DNA of 64,000 nucleotides from contig NZ_CP108383.1 of assembly GCF_035958815.1 (NCBI RefSeq), positions 8,804,001 through 8,868,000 of the forward strand. The letters are read 5' to 3'. The notes under the pieces are model-generated. The model saw only the letters and a list, made by a program, of their open reading frames with translations, had not been told where the DNA came from and made no database searches. Within the stretch, counting starts at the first letter, position 1. Each line of letters opens with the position of its first letter. Of this stretch, positions 8,899 through 17,471 are shown one piece after another. The translations under genes and the position numbers were made by a program. This DNA is from Nocardia sp. NBC_01327. GTDB lineage: Bacteria > Actinomycetota > Actinomycetes > Mycobacteriales > Mycobacteriaceae.

Positions 8899-10299
8899 TC
8901 AGTTGGGCGGCAGGGTCGGTCGCAGAGCCGCGCCGTCCCGGAGTTTGGCCGCGCCCCACCACAGGCCGGTGCCGTAGGCGACATCCTCGAGCCGCTTGCA
9001 CAGCACATAGCGGGTCGGATCGAGACTTCCGGCCTCACGATGGATGAACCAGTCGGCCAGACCGTCGGCCACCGCGATGGTCACCGCGAGGTGCCGGATG
9101 CGGCGCGAGAACAGCATGCCCAGCAGCGTCACCGGCCAATAGTGGCGGCACATCGAGGAAGCCATGCGCCACATACCGCCGGAGAAACCACGCGCCATAT
9201 ATATGGCGGCCACCCGGGTCGGATTATCGAGTTCGGCGAAGACCCGGCGCAGCCGGAACAGCGTCGCGACCAGGGTCAGCGTGCCGCCGATGGCGCCCCA
9301 GCGGGTGAGGCTGCCGAACAGCAGCGCCGCCACCGCCGTCCAGATCGGAATCGACAGCGGCGCGGCCATTCCCGCATGGCGCTGCCCCAGCGGAGCCACC
9401 CCCGTGCCATGGGTGACCTTGTGCGCGAACCATTTTCGCAGCGAGACCGGATTGCTGTGCGCGACCCGCGCGGCCGGCTCGTAGCGCAGCCGCCACCCGG
9501 CGCGATCGAGCCGCCAGCACAGGTCGATATCGCCACCGGCGGCCATGGATTCGTCGAATCCGCCCTCGCCGAGCAGTACGAGCCGGCGCACCAGCAGCGC
9601 GGTACTCGGCACGTACGGCACCGGGCCGTGCGCCTGCACCGCCGATTCGCGGCGGCCGCGATGCAGCGAACCGCGGGTGTGCTCATAGCGGGCCAGCAGG
9701 GTGGAATCGGGATCCATGGCCAGGATGCGCGGCGCGACCAGGGCCACCTTCGGATCGCTGAAGTGGCCGAGCATGACCTCCAGCCAGCCGGTGCGCGGCA
9801 CCACATCCGGATCCAGGAAGGCCACGAATTCGGTGGCGGCGCAGCGCAATCCGAAATTGCGGGCGGCGGCGACGCCGAGCCTGCGATCCCGGCGCAGCAC
9901 CGTCACCCGGCAGCGATTGCCCGGTGACCGCGGAATCCGCACGGGCCGATCGGAACCGTCGTCCACCACGATCACCGTGTACCCGCGCAGGGCCGACAGC
10001 AGCCGCGTGAGACCGTCCGGATCATTGTGGACCGGCACGATGACGGTCACGTCCTCCAGCGAAGGCAGCAGGCGCGGACGCGGATTCGCCACTCCGGAGT
10101 CGAGCAGACGTCTGGCAACCCGAGCTGAGTTCGGGTCGGTCACCTCGAGGTACCCGTCACCGATCATGGCCGCAGCCTCCGGCGCTAGGCGGAGCAATCT
10201 GTTCGGCGAACCGCCGACCAGGAACCGTCCACCGGAGTAAGTGCGCACCCTGGGATCGATCCGCACCCCGAAACCATCGGGAAGGCGATCATGGCGCAT
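8899..10299 (-). CDS. mftF: Mycofactocin biosynthesis glycosyltransferase MftF
   Basis: This 466-residue protein matches MftF, which oligoglucosylates the redox cofactor mycofactocin. It has the family N-terminal signature LPDGFGVRIDPRVR...GGSPNRLLRLAPEA, then LLDSGVANPRP. A GT2 nucleotide-sugar fold follows, with DVTVIVPVHND, VIVVDDGSD, AARNFGL, FLDPDV (DXD-like) and GGDIDLCWRL. C-terminal hydrophobic segments and CRHYWPVTLLG match the membrane-associated tail. The ATG at 10299 is directly followed by the family motif. Normally mftF closes the mftRABCDEF cluster. Here no mftA-mftE is visible on either side; the neighbours are a P450, a TetR regulator and kshB. Confidence 0.9.
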   Translation of the reverse strand: MRHDRLPDGFGVRIDPRVRTYSGGRFLVGGSPNRLLRLAPEAAAMIGDGYLEVTDPNSARVARRLLDSGVANPRPRLLPSLEDVTVIVPVHNDPDGLTRLLSALRGYTVIVVDDGSDRPVRIPRSPGNRCRVTVLRRDRRLGVAAARNFGLRCAATEFVAFLDPDVVPRTGWLEVMLGHFSDPKVALVAPRILAMDPDSTLLARYEHTRGSLHRGRRESAVQAHGPVPYVPSTALLVRRLVLLGEGGFDESMAAGGDIDLCWRLDRAGWRLRYEPAARVAHSNPVSLRKWFAHKVTHGTGVAPLGQRHAGMAAPLSIPIWTAVAALLFGSLTRWGAIGGTLTLVATLFRLRRVFAELDNPTRVAAIYMARGFSGGMWRMASSMCRHYWPVTLLGMLFSRRIRHLAVTIAVADGLADWFIHREAGSLDPTRYVLCKRLEDVAYGTGLWWGAAKLRDGAALRPTLPPN

Positions 10300-10511
10300 T
10301 CCACAAATGCTAAGTCAGCCAACCGTTGGCAATCATGATTGGCGCGCCGCTCTCCTCCGGTTAGTCCGATTAGTACGCGCACCGAGTACGCAGCCGGACC
10401 ACGGCAACACCCGGCGCTCTAGACTGCTGGGGAGAAAAAACCAGCAGGTGAAACAGGCAGGGGACGGAAATCCGGACCCACTGTGCCCACCGAGGATGCG
10501 GTCGAGGTGGT

Positions 10512-11150
10512 ATGGGAGTCGGACGGATGCAGACAAGCGGGGGCGGAAGCAACACACTCTCGGAAGCCGAGATCGTCGAAGCCGCACTGCGGGTGGTCCG
10601 TCAGGACGGAGTGGAGAAACTTTCCATGCGCCGGCTCTCCCGCGAACTCGGCGTCTCCCCGATGGCCCCGTATTACTACGTCGCCGACAAACGCGAGCTG
10701 CTCGACCTGGTCGCCACCGCCGCACTCACCGGAGTGCGCAAGCCGCCACCGGAATTCGGGCCGTGGCAAATGCGCCTGCGCGACCTCATCGATCAGATCG
10801 ACGACAAATTGCGCAAGCATCCGGGACTCGGCGATGTGCTCATCGAGCAGATGCTCGGCAAACAACTCGATCTCATCGCCGCGGTGATGGAGATCCTGTT
10901 CGACGCGGGATTCGACGACCGCAATGTGCTCGCCTCGTATGCGACCATCCACACCTACCTCTTCGGGCGCAGCAAGGTGAATCCGCGTGATCGTGGGGCA
11001 CTACAGGATCGGGCGCTGCCGGAGGCGGTGGAGCGGGCCATGAAGCATCTGCCCGACCTGCGTGGGAAATACTCCTACGACTTCTCCATGGATGTGCTGA
11101 TCGCCGGACTCGAGGCTCAGCTTGTCCGGCAGCGAGACAGCCACGTATAG
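10512..11150 (+). CDS. TetR/AcrR family transcriptional regulator
   Basis: The 212-residue protein has an N-terminal TetR helix-turn-helix (EIVEAALRVVRQDGVEKLSMRRLSRELGVS followed by YYYVADKRELLDLV). Its C-terminal ligand domain is not recognised. An in-frame ATG at 10527 is an alternative start. It does not resemble MftR or KstR. It lies 40 bases upstream of kshB in the same orientation, but a KstR-type palindrome sits in the gap, so kshB probably has its own promoter. It is divergent from mftF across about 210 bases and may control mftF or itself. Confidence 0.85.
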   Translation: MGVGRMQTSGGGSNTLSEAEIVEAALRVVRQDGVEKLSMRRLSRELGVSPMAPYYYVADKRELLDLVATAALTGVRKPPPEFGPWQMRLRDLIDQIDDKLRKHPGLGDVLIEQMLGKQLDLIAAVMEILFDAGFDDRNVLASYATIHTYLFGRSKVNPRDRGALQDRALPEAVERAMKHLPDLRGKYSYDFSMDVLIAGLEAQLVRQRDSHV

Positions 11151-11156
11151 TCAAAC

Positions 11157-11170
11157 TAGAACACGTTCTA
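11157..11170. promoter_or_regulatory. KstR-type operator upstream of kshB
   Basis: TAGAACACGTTCTA is a perfect 14-base palindrome and fits the KstR consensus TNNAACNNGTTNNA, the cholesterol-catabolism repressor site of mycobacteria and rhodococci. It sits 20 bases before the kshB ATG, where a repressor would block transcription. kshB is a known KstR-regulon member in related genera. Confidence 0.8.
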
Positions 11171-11190
11171 GTTTGGTTCGAGAGGACACT

Positions 11191-12246
11191 ATGACCACCG
11201 TCGACGTACCGCACAGCTCACGATCAGCCGTGCTGCGGGTCTCCGCGGTCATCAATGAGACGGCCGATTCCTGTTCGCTGGTATTCGACGTCCCCGAGGA
11301 CCTCCGCGAACGCTTCAGCTACCTGCCGGGGCAGTTCCTGACCCTGCGCATCCCCAGCGACCGCACCGGGTCCGTGGCCCGCTGCTACTCGCTCGCGAGC
11401 TCACCGCACACCGATGACAAGCCCAAGGTGACGGTCAAGCGCACCGTCGACGGCTACGCGTCGAACTGGGTGTGCGACAACCTGATCGCGGGCAGCGAGA
11501 TCGAAGTACTGCCGCCCTCCGGCATTTTCACGCCCAAGAACCTCGATACCGATCTGCTGCTGTTCGCGGCCGGCTCCGGCGTCACACCGATCATGTCGAT
11601 CCTCAAGTCCGCGCTGGCGCGCGGCAGCGGGCGCATCGTCGTGGTGTACGCCAACCGCGACCACGCCTCGGTGATCTTCGCCAATGAGCTCCGCGAACTC
11701 GCGGGCAAGCATCCGCAGCGGGTCGTCGTCATCCACTGGCTCGAGAATTTGCAGGGGCTGCCGTCCGTCGACGCACTCGCCACGCTCACCGCGCCCTATG
11801 CCGGGTACGAGGCCTTCATGTGCGGGCCCAAGCCGTTCATGGATTGTGTGCACGACGCACTCGCACAGCTCGGGGTGCCGCGCGGTCGCACGCACGCCGA
11901 GATCTTCAACTCGCTCGCCGGTGATCCGTTCGCCGATGTGGCGCCGGCCGAGATCACCGCCGAGGAAGCCGCGGACGCGGCCACCGTCGAGGTCGAACTC
12001 GACGGTGAGACACACGAACTCACCTGGCCGCGCAGTCAGACGCTGGTGGACATCATGCTGTCCAAGGGGCTCGATGTGCCGTACTCCTGCCTCGAGGGCG
12101 AGTGCGGGTCCTGCGCGTGCACGGTGCTCGACGGTGAGGTGGAGATGGGGAACTCCGAGATCCTGGATCCGGAGGACATCGCCAACGGGTACATCCTGGG
12201 GTGCCAGGCGCGACCGGTGACCGATCACCTCAAGATCCAGTTCTGA
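11191..12246 (+). CDS. kshB: 3-ketosteroid 9-alpha-monooxygenase, ferredoxin reductase component KshB
   Basis: A 351-residue iron-sulfur flavoprotein. It passes electrons from NADH to the Rieske oxygenase KshA, which opens the steroid B ring during sterol degradation. The order is FAD-binding domain (RCYSLASSP for FAD), NAD-binding domain (LLLFAAGSGVTPIMSIL, FMCGPKPFMD) and a C-terminal plant-type [2Fe-2S] domain with YSCLEGECGSCACTV and the last cysteine in LGCQARP. The ATG at 11191 follows GAGAGGACACT and gives the normal family length; the longer frame from 11122 would run through the KstR-type box. kshA is not in the window. A related phenylacetyl- or alkane-type reductase is less likely given the operator. 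Confidence 0.9.
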   Translation: MTTVDVPHSSRSAVLRVSAVINETADSCSLVFDVPEDLRERFSYLPGQFLTLRIPSDRTGSVARCYSLASSPHTDDKPKVTVKRTVDGYASNWVCDNLIAGSEIEVLPPSGIFTPKNLDTDLLLFAAGSGVTPIMSILKSALARGSGRIVVVYANRDHASVIFANELRELAGKHPQRVVVIHWLENLQGLPSVDALATLTAPYAGYEAFMCGPKPFMDCVHDALAQLGVPRGRTHAEIFNSLAGDPFADVAPAEITAEEAADAATVEVELDGETHELTWPRSQTLVDIMLSKGLDVPYSCLEGECGSCACTVLDGEVEMGNSEILDPEDIANGYILGCQARPVTDHLKIQF

Positions 12247-12305
12247 GAGAACCCGACTCTCGGGACTCTCGAGGGGCTTCGCCCCCCAACCCCCAAATTC
12301 GAAGT

Positions 12306-12331
12306 GGCCGTTGCGTTCCGACGCAACGGCC
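12306..12331. terminator. Bidirectional hairpin between kshB and the transglycosylase-like gene
   Basis: GGCCGTTGCGT and ACGCAACGGCC pair perfectly over 11 bp with a 4-base loop (TCCG). It lies between the convergent kshB and the gene ending at 12339, so it probably terminates both. A smaller hairpin, GGGGCTTCGCCCC, lies just upstream near 12271-12286. Confidence 0.75.
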
Positions 12332-12338
12332 GCATTCG

Positions 12339-12875
12339 TCAGTAGGCCGAGAAGACGTTCGCGATGGTGCCGTAGCGGTGAGCGGCGTAGTTGCAGGCGG
12401 CCGAGATGTTCGCGACCGGATCGTAGATATCCCAGGACGTGCCGTCGACGTGGTACGCCTGGAATGTCGGATCGATGACCTGCAGCAGACCCTTGGACGG
12501 GATACCGGCGGCGGCATTGGAGTCGTAGAGGTTGATCGCCTGCGGGTTACCGCCGGACTCCCGCTGGATATTGCGGAAGATGCTGTCGTAGTCGCCGGGG
12601 ATGCCGTGCTGACCCATGACGTACAGGGCGTTCTTGATCCAGCCGTCCAGGTTGTTCTCGAAGACCGGCGGCAGGAGGTCCGAATACGGCGCGGGCAGCG
12701 TCTGGACGAACTGGCGGACCGCGTCCTGCTGCGGCTGCGGCAGATTCTCGGCGTACTGCTGGGCCTGCTCAGCGGGCTGCTGCAGCTCCGGCGGCACACC
12801 GGGCACCTCCGCGGCGGCCTGGACGGGCACTACCGCGAGGGCGGCGAGGATGGCGAGGGGAAACAGTTTTCGCAA
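12339..12875 (-). CDS. Secreted transglycosylase SLT domain-containing protein
   Basis: After a signal peptide (LRKLFPLAILAALAVVPVQAAAEV) comes a proline/glutamine-rich linker and a C-terminal lysozyme-like SLT domain of about 90 residues, with IQRESGGNP (catalytic Glu), GLLQVIDPTFQAYH and NISAACNYAAHRYG. This is the soluble lytic transglycosylase fold that cleaves peptidoglycan glycan strands outside the membrane. The start is uncertain. A TTG at 12875, preceded by AGCAGG, places the signal peptide at the N-terminus; an ATG at 12947 would add 24 residues of leader without a visible ribosome site. Confidence 0.85.
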   Translation of the reverse strand: MRKLFPLAILAALAVVPVQAAAEVPGVPPELQQPAEQAQQYAENLPQPQQDAVRQFVQTLPAPYSDLLPPVFENNLDGWIKNALYVMGQHGIPGDYDSIFRNIQRESGGNPQAINLYDSNAAAGIPSKGLLQVIDPTFQAYHVDGTSWDIYDPVANISAACNYAAHRYGTIANVFSAY

Positions 12876-13099
12876 TGCAATGACCTGCTGACTTGTGTTG
12901 TGAACACCGCCGCCGGCTGCGTCTCGCGTTGCGGGGAGATTCCGCATGGAAGTCGAGTACGCCTGGCTATAACCGAACGTGCGGTCTGTTCCTGACAAGT
13001 CACAGAATGGTTGCGCTACATGAACGTAAACTTAACTCGAGATGAACACATGGTGCCCGATCTCGAGATGCCGCTCACCAGGACGGCTATCAACGCTGA

Positions 13100-13837
13100 T
13101 CAGCGCAGAGATCTATAGTGCGCCCGCTGCTCCGCCGTGAGGTGTTCTGTGGCGTAGCTCAAAGCTGTCCGGCCCATCGCGGCCGCATGCGCATCGAGAA
13201 AATCGGTGAGAATCGCCCGATCCACACGCTTGCCGATCTCGCGCAGCATCCAGCCGACGGCCTTCTGAATCAGATCGCGCTTATCCGCGAGCAACCGCTC
13301 ACACAACTCGATCGTCGTCCCGGCATCACCGGACTTGATGAATGCGAAACTCGACAGCAGCGCCACCCGTCGCTGCCACAGCGATTCCTGCTCCGCCAAC
13401 TCGAATAGCAACGCGCGCGGACGCTCCAGCAACCACGGCCCCACAATGAACTCCGCCGAGGCGTCCACCAGGTCCCAGTTGTTCACGCGCCCCCGCCGCA
13501 CCGCGGCCAGATACAACTCGACGATCTGCTGCTGCAGAGCGATATCCGCACCCCGCTTGCGCATGGCCCGCGCCATCTCCCCATTCAAAATCACCAATCC
13601 CGCCAGCCGATGCTCATGCACCGCACTGTCGAGCAACACATCGATCTCCGAAAGCGGCAACCCGGCGAACCCCTTCACCACCGCCCGCATCTTCGGCACC
13701 CGCACCCCGATGAATACATCCCCGGCCCCGTACTCCCCCGGCCCGGTCTTGAAAAAGCGCTGCAGGTGCACCGCATCCGCGGCATCGGCGACCTTCCCCA
13801 ATTCGGCCCGCACCGCCGCCGCCGTCAATTCACCCAT
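13100..13837 (-). CDS. DNA alkylation repair protein, AlkD-like
   Basis: About 245 residues of HEAT-like helical repeats typical of the AlkC/AlkD DNA glycosylase family, which excise bulky alkylated bases. Visible features include FFKTGPGEYGAGDVFIGVRVPKMR near the start, the conserved VNNWDLVD, QKAVGWMLREIGKR and the tail LSYATEHL. AlkD-type residues (W and D in NNWDLVD) are present. The ATG at 13837 is chosen because the upstream in-frame extension to 13975 is arginine-rich without homology. It probably stands alone. Confidence 0.88.
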   Translation of the reverse strand: MGELTAAAVRAELGKVADAADAVHLQRFFKTGPGEYGAGDVFIGVRVPKMRAVVKGFAGLPLSEIDVLLDSAVHEHRLAGLVILNGEMARAMRKRGADIALQQQIVELYLAAVRRGRVNNWDLVDASAEFIVGPWLLERPRALLFELAEQESLWQRRVALLSSFAFIKSGDAGTTIELCERLLADKRDLIQKAVGWMLREIGKRVDRAILTDFLDAHAAAMGRTALSYATEHLTAEQRAHYRSLR

Positions 13838-13981
13838 CGCACCATGATCGAGCACCCCACCGACAGGAACTCGCACCCACGCCGACCTATTTGCCGGCGG
13901 ATCATTCAGCCTGCGCGCCGCCCGCTCCCGGCTGCGGCGGACACGTCGGCTGCCCTCTGTGCCGTTGAACGGCACTCGGCC

Positions 13982-14926
13982 TCAAGCGGTTTCAGCCGCG
14001 GCCTGTAACAGCACCTCGCCGAATTTGCGCATATGTTCGGGGCCGCCGTACCAGGCGGCGATGAGATCCACTGCGGCCGTGCGGGTGCGGCGGGCGGCCT
14101 GGGTCAGATCGGAGACGGCGCCTTCGGCTTCGGCGGCCTGGGCTGCCACATCGAGGTCGTGACTGGCGACCAGCAGGCTCATGATGTGGTGCAGATCGAT
14201 ATTGGGGGCGTCCTCGGCGCGGAATTCGCGGGCTCTGGCGGCATCAGGGTTCGGGGACGGTTCGGGCAGTTCGGGTTCCGGGGCGGCACGGCGATGGGAG
14301 GGCTCCGGGTCCGGCGCGGCGCGGCGCGGGCTCGCGTCGAGATCCGGGACGGCGCGATGCGCCGACGAGTCGAGATCGGGGGCGGCGCGGCGGGGAACCG
14401 ACTCGGCGGGCAGGCGGCGGACAGGGGCGTCCACCTCGGTCGCCGTGCGGTGCGCGGACAGATCGAAATCCGGAGTGCTGAGTCGCGGAGTGGAATCCAG
14501 ATCCGGTGCGGCCCGGCGCGGCGCGGAATCGAGATCCGGGGCGGCGCGGCGGGGAATCGACTCGAGTTCCGAGGTGCTCAGTCGCGGCGTGGAATCCAGA
14601 TCGGGCGCTGCGCGGCGCGGTGAGGCGTCGAGATCGGCCGACCACTGCGGGACGGCGTCCAGGTTCTGCACCGAACGGCGGATCGGCGAATCCACCTCGG
14701 GTGCGCTGCGGCGGGTCACCGGAGCCGACCACTGCACCGGCTGTTCCTGCTGGTCCAGGCTGGTACGGCCGAGCATGGCGTGATTACCGGTGTCGACGCC
14801 GGTCAGCACCGGGTTCGGCGAACCGCCCGGATCGGCGGTATCCGGGTGGGTGAGACGGTAGCTCTCCTGACGAGAGTTCGGGGACGAACCCAGCCCGTTG
14901 GTGTAATCGGCATCCATGGGCGACAT
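13982..14926 (-). CDS. Hypothetical protein with tandem RRAAPDLDS-type repeats
   Basis: I do not recognise this protein. It starts at an ATG at 14926 (a second ATG at 14917 is equally possible). The N-terminal third is polar and disordered. The middle (about residues 75-225) is a degenerate tandem array of 9-10-residue units such as RRAAPDLDS, PRLSTSELES and RRAVPDLDA. The last 75 residues are a compact helical domain (DLHHIMSLLVASHDLDVAAQAAEAEG, then LIAAWYGGPEHMRKFGEVL). No signal peptide or transmembrane segment is seen. The architecture suggests a repetitive linker that tethers a small helical domain. Confidence 0.7.
   Translation of the reverse strand: MSPMDADYTNGLGSSPNSRQESYRLTHPDTADPGGSPNPVLTGVDTGNHAMLGRTSLDQQEQPVQWSAPVTRRSAPEVDSPIRRSVQNLDAVPQWSADLDASPRRAAPDLDSTPRLSTSELESIPRRAAPDLDSAPRRAAPDLDSTPRLSTPDFDLSAHRTATEVDAPVRRLPAESVPRRAAPDLDSSAHRAVPDLDASPRRAAPDPEPSHRRAAPEPELPEPSPNPDAARAREFRAEDAPNIDLHHIMSLLVASHDLDVAAQAAEAEGAVSDLTQAARRTRTAAVDLIAAWYGGPEHMRKFGEVLLQAAAETA
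14280..14720 (-). repeat. Degenerate tandem repeat within the hypothetical gene
   Basis: About twenty units of 27-33 bases encode variations of RRAAPDLDS/PRLSTPELE. The DNA repeats (for example GATCCGGGGCGGCGCGGCG and its variants on the + strand) are close enough to allow slippage or recombination, so the copy number may vary between strains. The boundaries are approximate. Confidence 0.65.
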
Positions 14927-15006
14927 TCTTACCGCCCCGCCGCAACCCGTGCGAGTCGGGCTGTGGCGAAAGCGATTCACGAGCAACGGTATTGGGGGAT
15001 TGACTG

Positions 15007-16227
15007 TTATCGGCAGTTCGTCGGGGCCGGTTCACCGCGCAAACGGGCATCCAGCCAGGCCAGGGCGGACGGCATACCGAGCACCGCGGCGGACAGGTGT
15101 TCCGGCGATCCGTTCATATCCATATCCAGTGTCACACCGGCCGCGCAGTAGCGGTGATCGGTATTGACGATGGCATCCACCGGGATCAGCGGATCACTGG
15201 GCGAATGCCATTCGAACACCGGCATATTCGGTATGCCGTCGTAGAGCTCGAGGCTGTTCTCCTCCAGCACGCCCCGCACCGCCGGATCGTCGATCATCGA
15301 TGTGCTGGCGGCGAATTCGCCGGCGCTGTGACCCGCACCGACGGCCATGATCTCATTGGTGCAGCCATTGGCCATGGCATTGCGCGCCGCCAGGCCCCGC
15401 TGATTCATCTGCGTACTGATCGGCAGCCGATCCGGATACTCCCGCTCCAGGCCGATCGCCGCCGCCATCGCCAGGCCGAACGCCGGATGCGATTGCATGC
15501 CAAGCGAATTCACCATCTTCAGCAGGCTCATCGGGACACCGCCCTCGGCCGCACCGGCAATGTGCAATTCGGGTGCGTAGCTCGACGCCATGGCCGCCGC
15601 CCAGGCCGTCGCCATCCCGCCGCCGGAATATCCGGCCATTGCCACCGGGCTGTTCGCCGCCTGCAGTTCGGGCAGCCGCTGCACCGCGCGAATACCGTCC
15701 AGGGTGATCTGACCACCCAATTTGGCGGCACCGTAGGCGACATTCGGGCCCAGGTGGTCGGGCAGGGCCACCGACCAGCCGCGCCGCAGCGCCACATTCA
15801 GGGCGACGGATTCCTTCACGAAGAGATTGGGGTCCGTCGTATACAGCACCCGCGATACCGCGCACTGGGCGCCCAGACCGTTGATGATGTGCTGATAGGA
15901 CAGCACCGGGCCGTCCGGGCGATGCTCACGCGGCGTCAGCACCGTGGTGACGGCGGCGATCGGCGCGCCCTCCGAACTCGTGGAGCGGAACTTGATCATG
16001 GTGACGGTGGTGTCCGGGAAGTACGGCAGCGGCGGCATGACCCGCGAATCCAGCACATCGCCGGGACTGTGATTCGCCATATCCGCGGGCTGCGCATAGA
16101 ACGGGTCCGGATCCGCGACGGGATAGATGGGCTCCGCCGAAGCCGCCGGGGCGACGGCCGCGATCACCAGCCCCACGGTGAGCACACCGCAGTAGCCGAT
16201 TATGCGTGGCAACCATTTGGCCCTCAT
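15007..16227 (-). CDS. Secreted lipase, LIP family (alpha/beta hydrolase)
   Basis: A 406-residue secreted hydrolase of the LIP family (Candida-type secretory lipases, common in nocardiae and mycobacteria). It begins MRAKWLPRIIGYCGV, with a signal peptide ending near AVAPAASAEP. The nucleophile elbow is AMAGYSGGGMATAWAA (GYSGG serine); FEWHSPSDPLIPVD probably supplies the acid Asp and SPEHLS the His. It acts on acylglycerols or other esters outside the cell. The ATG at 16227 follows GGAGGAACTG. A TetR gene in the same orientation lies directly upstream, about 100 bases away, and may regulate it. Confidence 0.88.
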   Translation of the reverse strand: MRAKWLPRIIGYCGVLTVGLVIAAVAPAASAEPIYPVADPDPFYAQPADMANHSPGDVLDSRVMPPLPYFPDTTVTMIKFRSTSSEGAPIAAVTTVLTPREHRPDGPVLSYQHIINGLGAQCAVSRVLYTTDPNLFVKESVALNVALRRGWSVALPDHLGPNVAYGAAKLGGQITLDGIRAVQRLPELQAANSPVAMAGYSGGGMATAWAAAMASSYAPELHIAGAAEGGVPMSLLKMVNSLGMQSHPAFGLAMAAAIGLEREYPDRLPISTQMNQRGLAARNAMANGCTNEIMAVGAGHSAGEFAASTSMIDDPAVRGVLEENSLELYDGIPNMPVFEWHSPSDPLIPVDAIVNTDHRYCAAGVTLDMDMNGSPEHLSAAVLGMPSALAWLDARLRGEPAPTNCR

Positions 16228-16328
16228 CAGTTCCTCCACGACAGATTGCAGTACCCGCACCGGATTACGTCCCGAAACGAGTGTCGTGTGGATTACTGAC
16301 AGAGTGTGCAGCGACACGCCAGCAAACA

Positions 16329-16955
16329 TCAGCCCAGCTGTGTCATACCCGCCGCGACCACCTGCGCCACATGGAAGATCTCATCGCCGGTCGGGATCGG
16401 CACACCGTCGAGGGCGTGCAGCCGATCGGTGCTGGCAATGGCGAACATGGCCGAAACCCAGGCGGCCGCACAGGCGCGCAGCGTGCCCGGCTGCACCGGA
16501 CCCGGCGCGCTGGCCTGCAGCACCCGCGCGGTCACATCCAGCAGCTGATCACGCATGCGGCGCAACTGTTTACGCACATCGGGATGGGTATCGGCCTCAC
16601 GCCACATGATCACGCGCAATACCGAGGAATGATTGTCGCGCAGGTTCAGCGCGGCATCCAGATTCACCAGACTCTTCACCGGATCACCAGGGGCGACAAC
16701 GGATTCGATGTCATCGATGGGAGCGGCGGGGACGCGTTCGGCCATGAGCGCCGACAGAATCGCATCCTTGGTCGGAAAGTAGTAGAAGACAAGGCCTTTG
16801 GGGACGTCGGCCCCGGCGGCAATGGCAGCCGTCGGGGTCGCGTCGAATCCCTGTGCCGCGAACAGTTTCTCCGCGGCATCGAGAATGAGCTGACGGGCGT
16901 CGCCGTCGAGTCTCCGGGTCCGGCGACGCCCCGCTCCGGGTCGATGCATCTGCAT
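16329..16955 (-). CDS. TetR family transcriptional regulator
   Basis: A 208-residue TetR repressor. The HTH is at about residues 20-65 (LILDAAEKLFAAQGFDATPTAAIAAGADV, then LVFYYFPTKDAILSALM); the C-terminal domain has no recognised ligand signature. The start at 16955 overlaps the stop of the upstream SPW gene in a TGATG arrangement, indicating translational coupling. The lipase gene follows downstream, so the unit SPW-TetR-lipase may be co-transcribed. Confidence 0.88.
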   Translation of the reverse strand: MQMHRPGAGRRRTRRLDGDARQLILDAAEKLFAAQGFDATPTAAIAAGADVPKGLVFYYFPTKDAILSALMAERVPAAPIDDIESVVAPGDPVKSLVNLDAALNLRDNHSSVLRVIMWREADTHPDVRKQLRRMRDQLLDVTARVLQASAPGPVQPGTLRACAAAWVSAMFAIASTDRLHALDGVPIPTGDEIFHVAQVVAAGMTQLG

Positions 16956-17308
16956 CAGTGATGTGTCACCGTATGCAGCCGACCCGACACCGCCGGCACT
17001 GCCGCGAGTCCGATCACCGCGGTCAGCGCACCGGCCACCCACGCGGTCCACGAGGCGCCGGTGTAGTCATGGAAATTCATCACCCACGGGGAGATGAACA
17101 GCAGCGCACCGAGTACGACCATCGCGTACTGAGCGGTGCCGGTGAGGGCGTTGGCGAGATGGCCGAGACCGGTGAGGGCGATGAGTACGCCGAGCACGAT
17201 CAGGGTCCACATGGCGCGGTCACTATGGGCAACCCAGAGGGAAGACAGAGCGGTGTACGCGCCGAGTACGACGGCCACCGCATCCTGGGTGCGGCTCTCG
17301 GTGAACAT
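16955..17308 (-). CDS. SPW repeat membrane protein
   Basis: A 117-residue integral membrane protein with four predicted transmembrane helices. It carries the SPW-family signature FISPWVMNFHDYTGASWTAW; the first, degenerate copy of the repeat is VLGAYTALSSLWVAHSD. The function of the family is unknown. The ATG at 17308 is preceded by AAGGAGG at good spacing. Its stop overlaps the TetR start, so regulator and membrane protein should be made together. Confidence 0.85.
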   Translation of the reverse strand: MFTESRTQDAVAVVLGAYTALSSLWVAHSDRAMWTLIVLGVLIALTGLGHLANALTGTAQYAMVVLGALLFISPWVMNFHDYTGASWTAWVAGALTAVIGLAAVPAVSGRLHTVTHH

Positions 17309-17471
17309 GGGGTGCCTCCTTCAAGGCTGAGAACTGAGAATATGTCCTACTTACCGGTTTAGTCCTGATTGACCGCCCGATCAATAAACACTCGGCTACG
17401 ATTCAGCAGCTGATCGGATGTGGTGCGTGACACAGCGTCAAGCCCCCTCTGGAACCGATATGGTGTGCGAT

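Noticed and set aside
7708..9927. 739-residue frame overlapping the P450 and mftF genes
   Set aside because: It is out of frame with the P450 and antisense to mftF; composition is low-complexity and no motif is found.
10512..11150. TetR gene next to kshB as KstR itself
   Set aside because: The HTH and C-terminal domain do not resemble KstR, and its position looks incidental.
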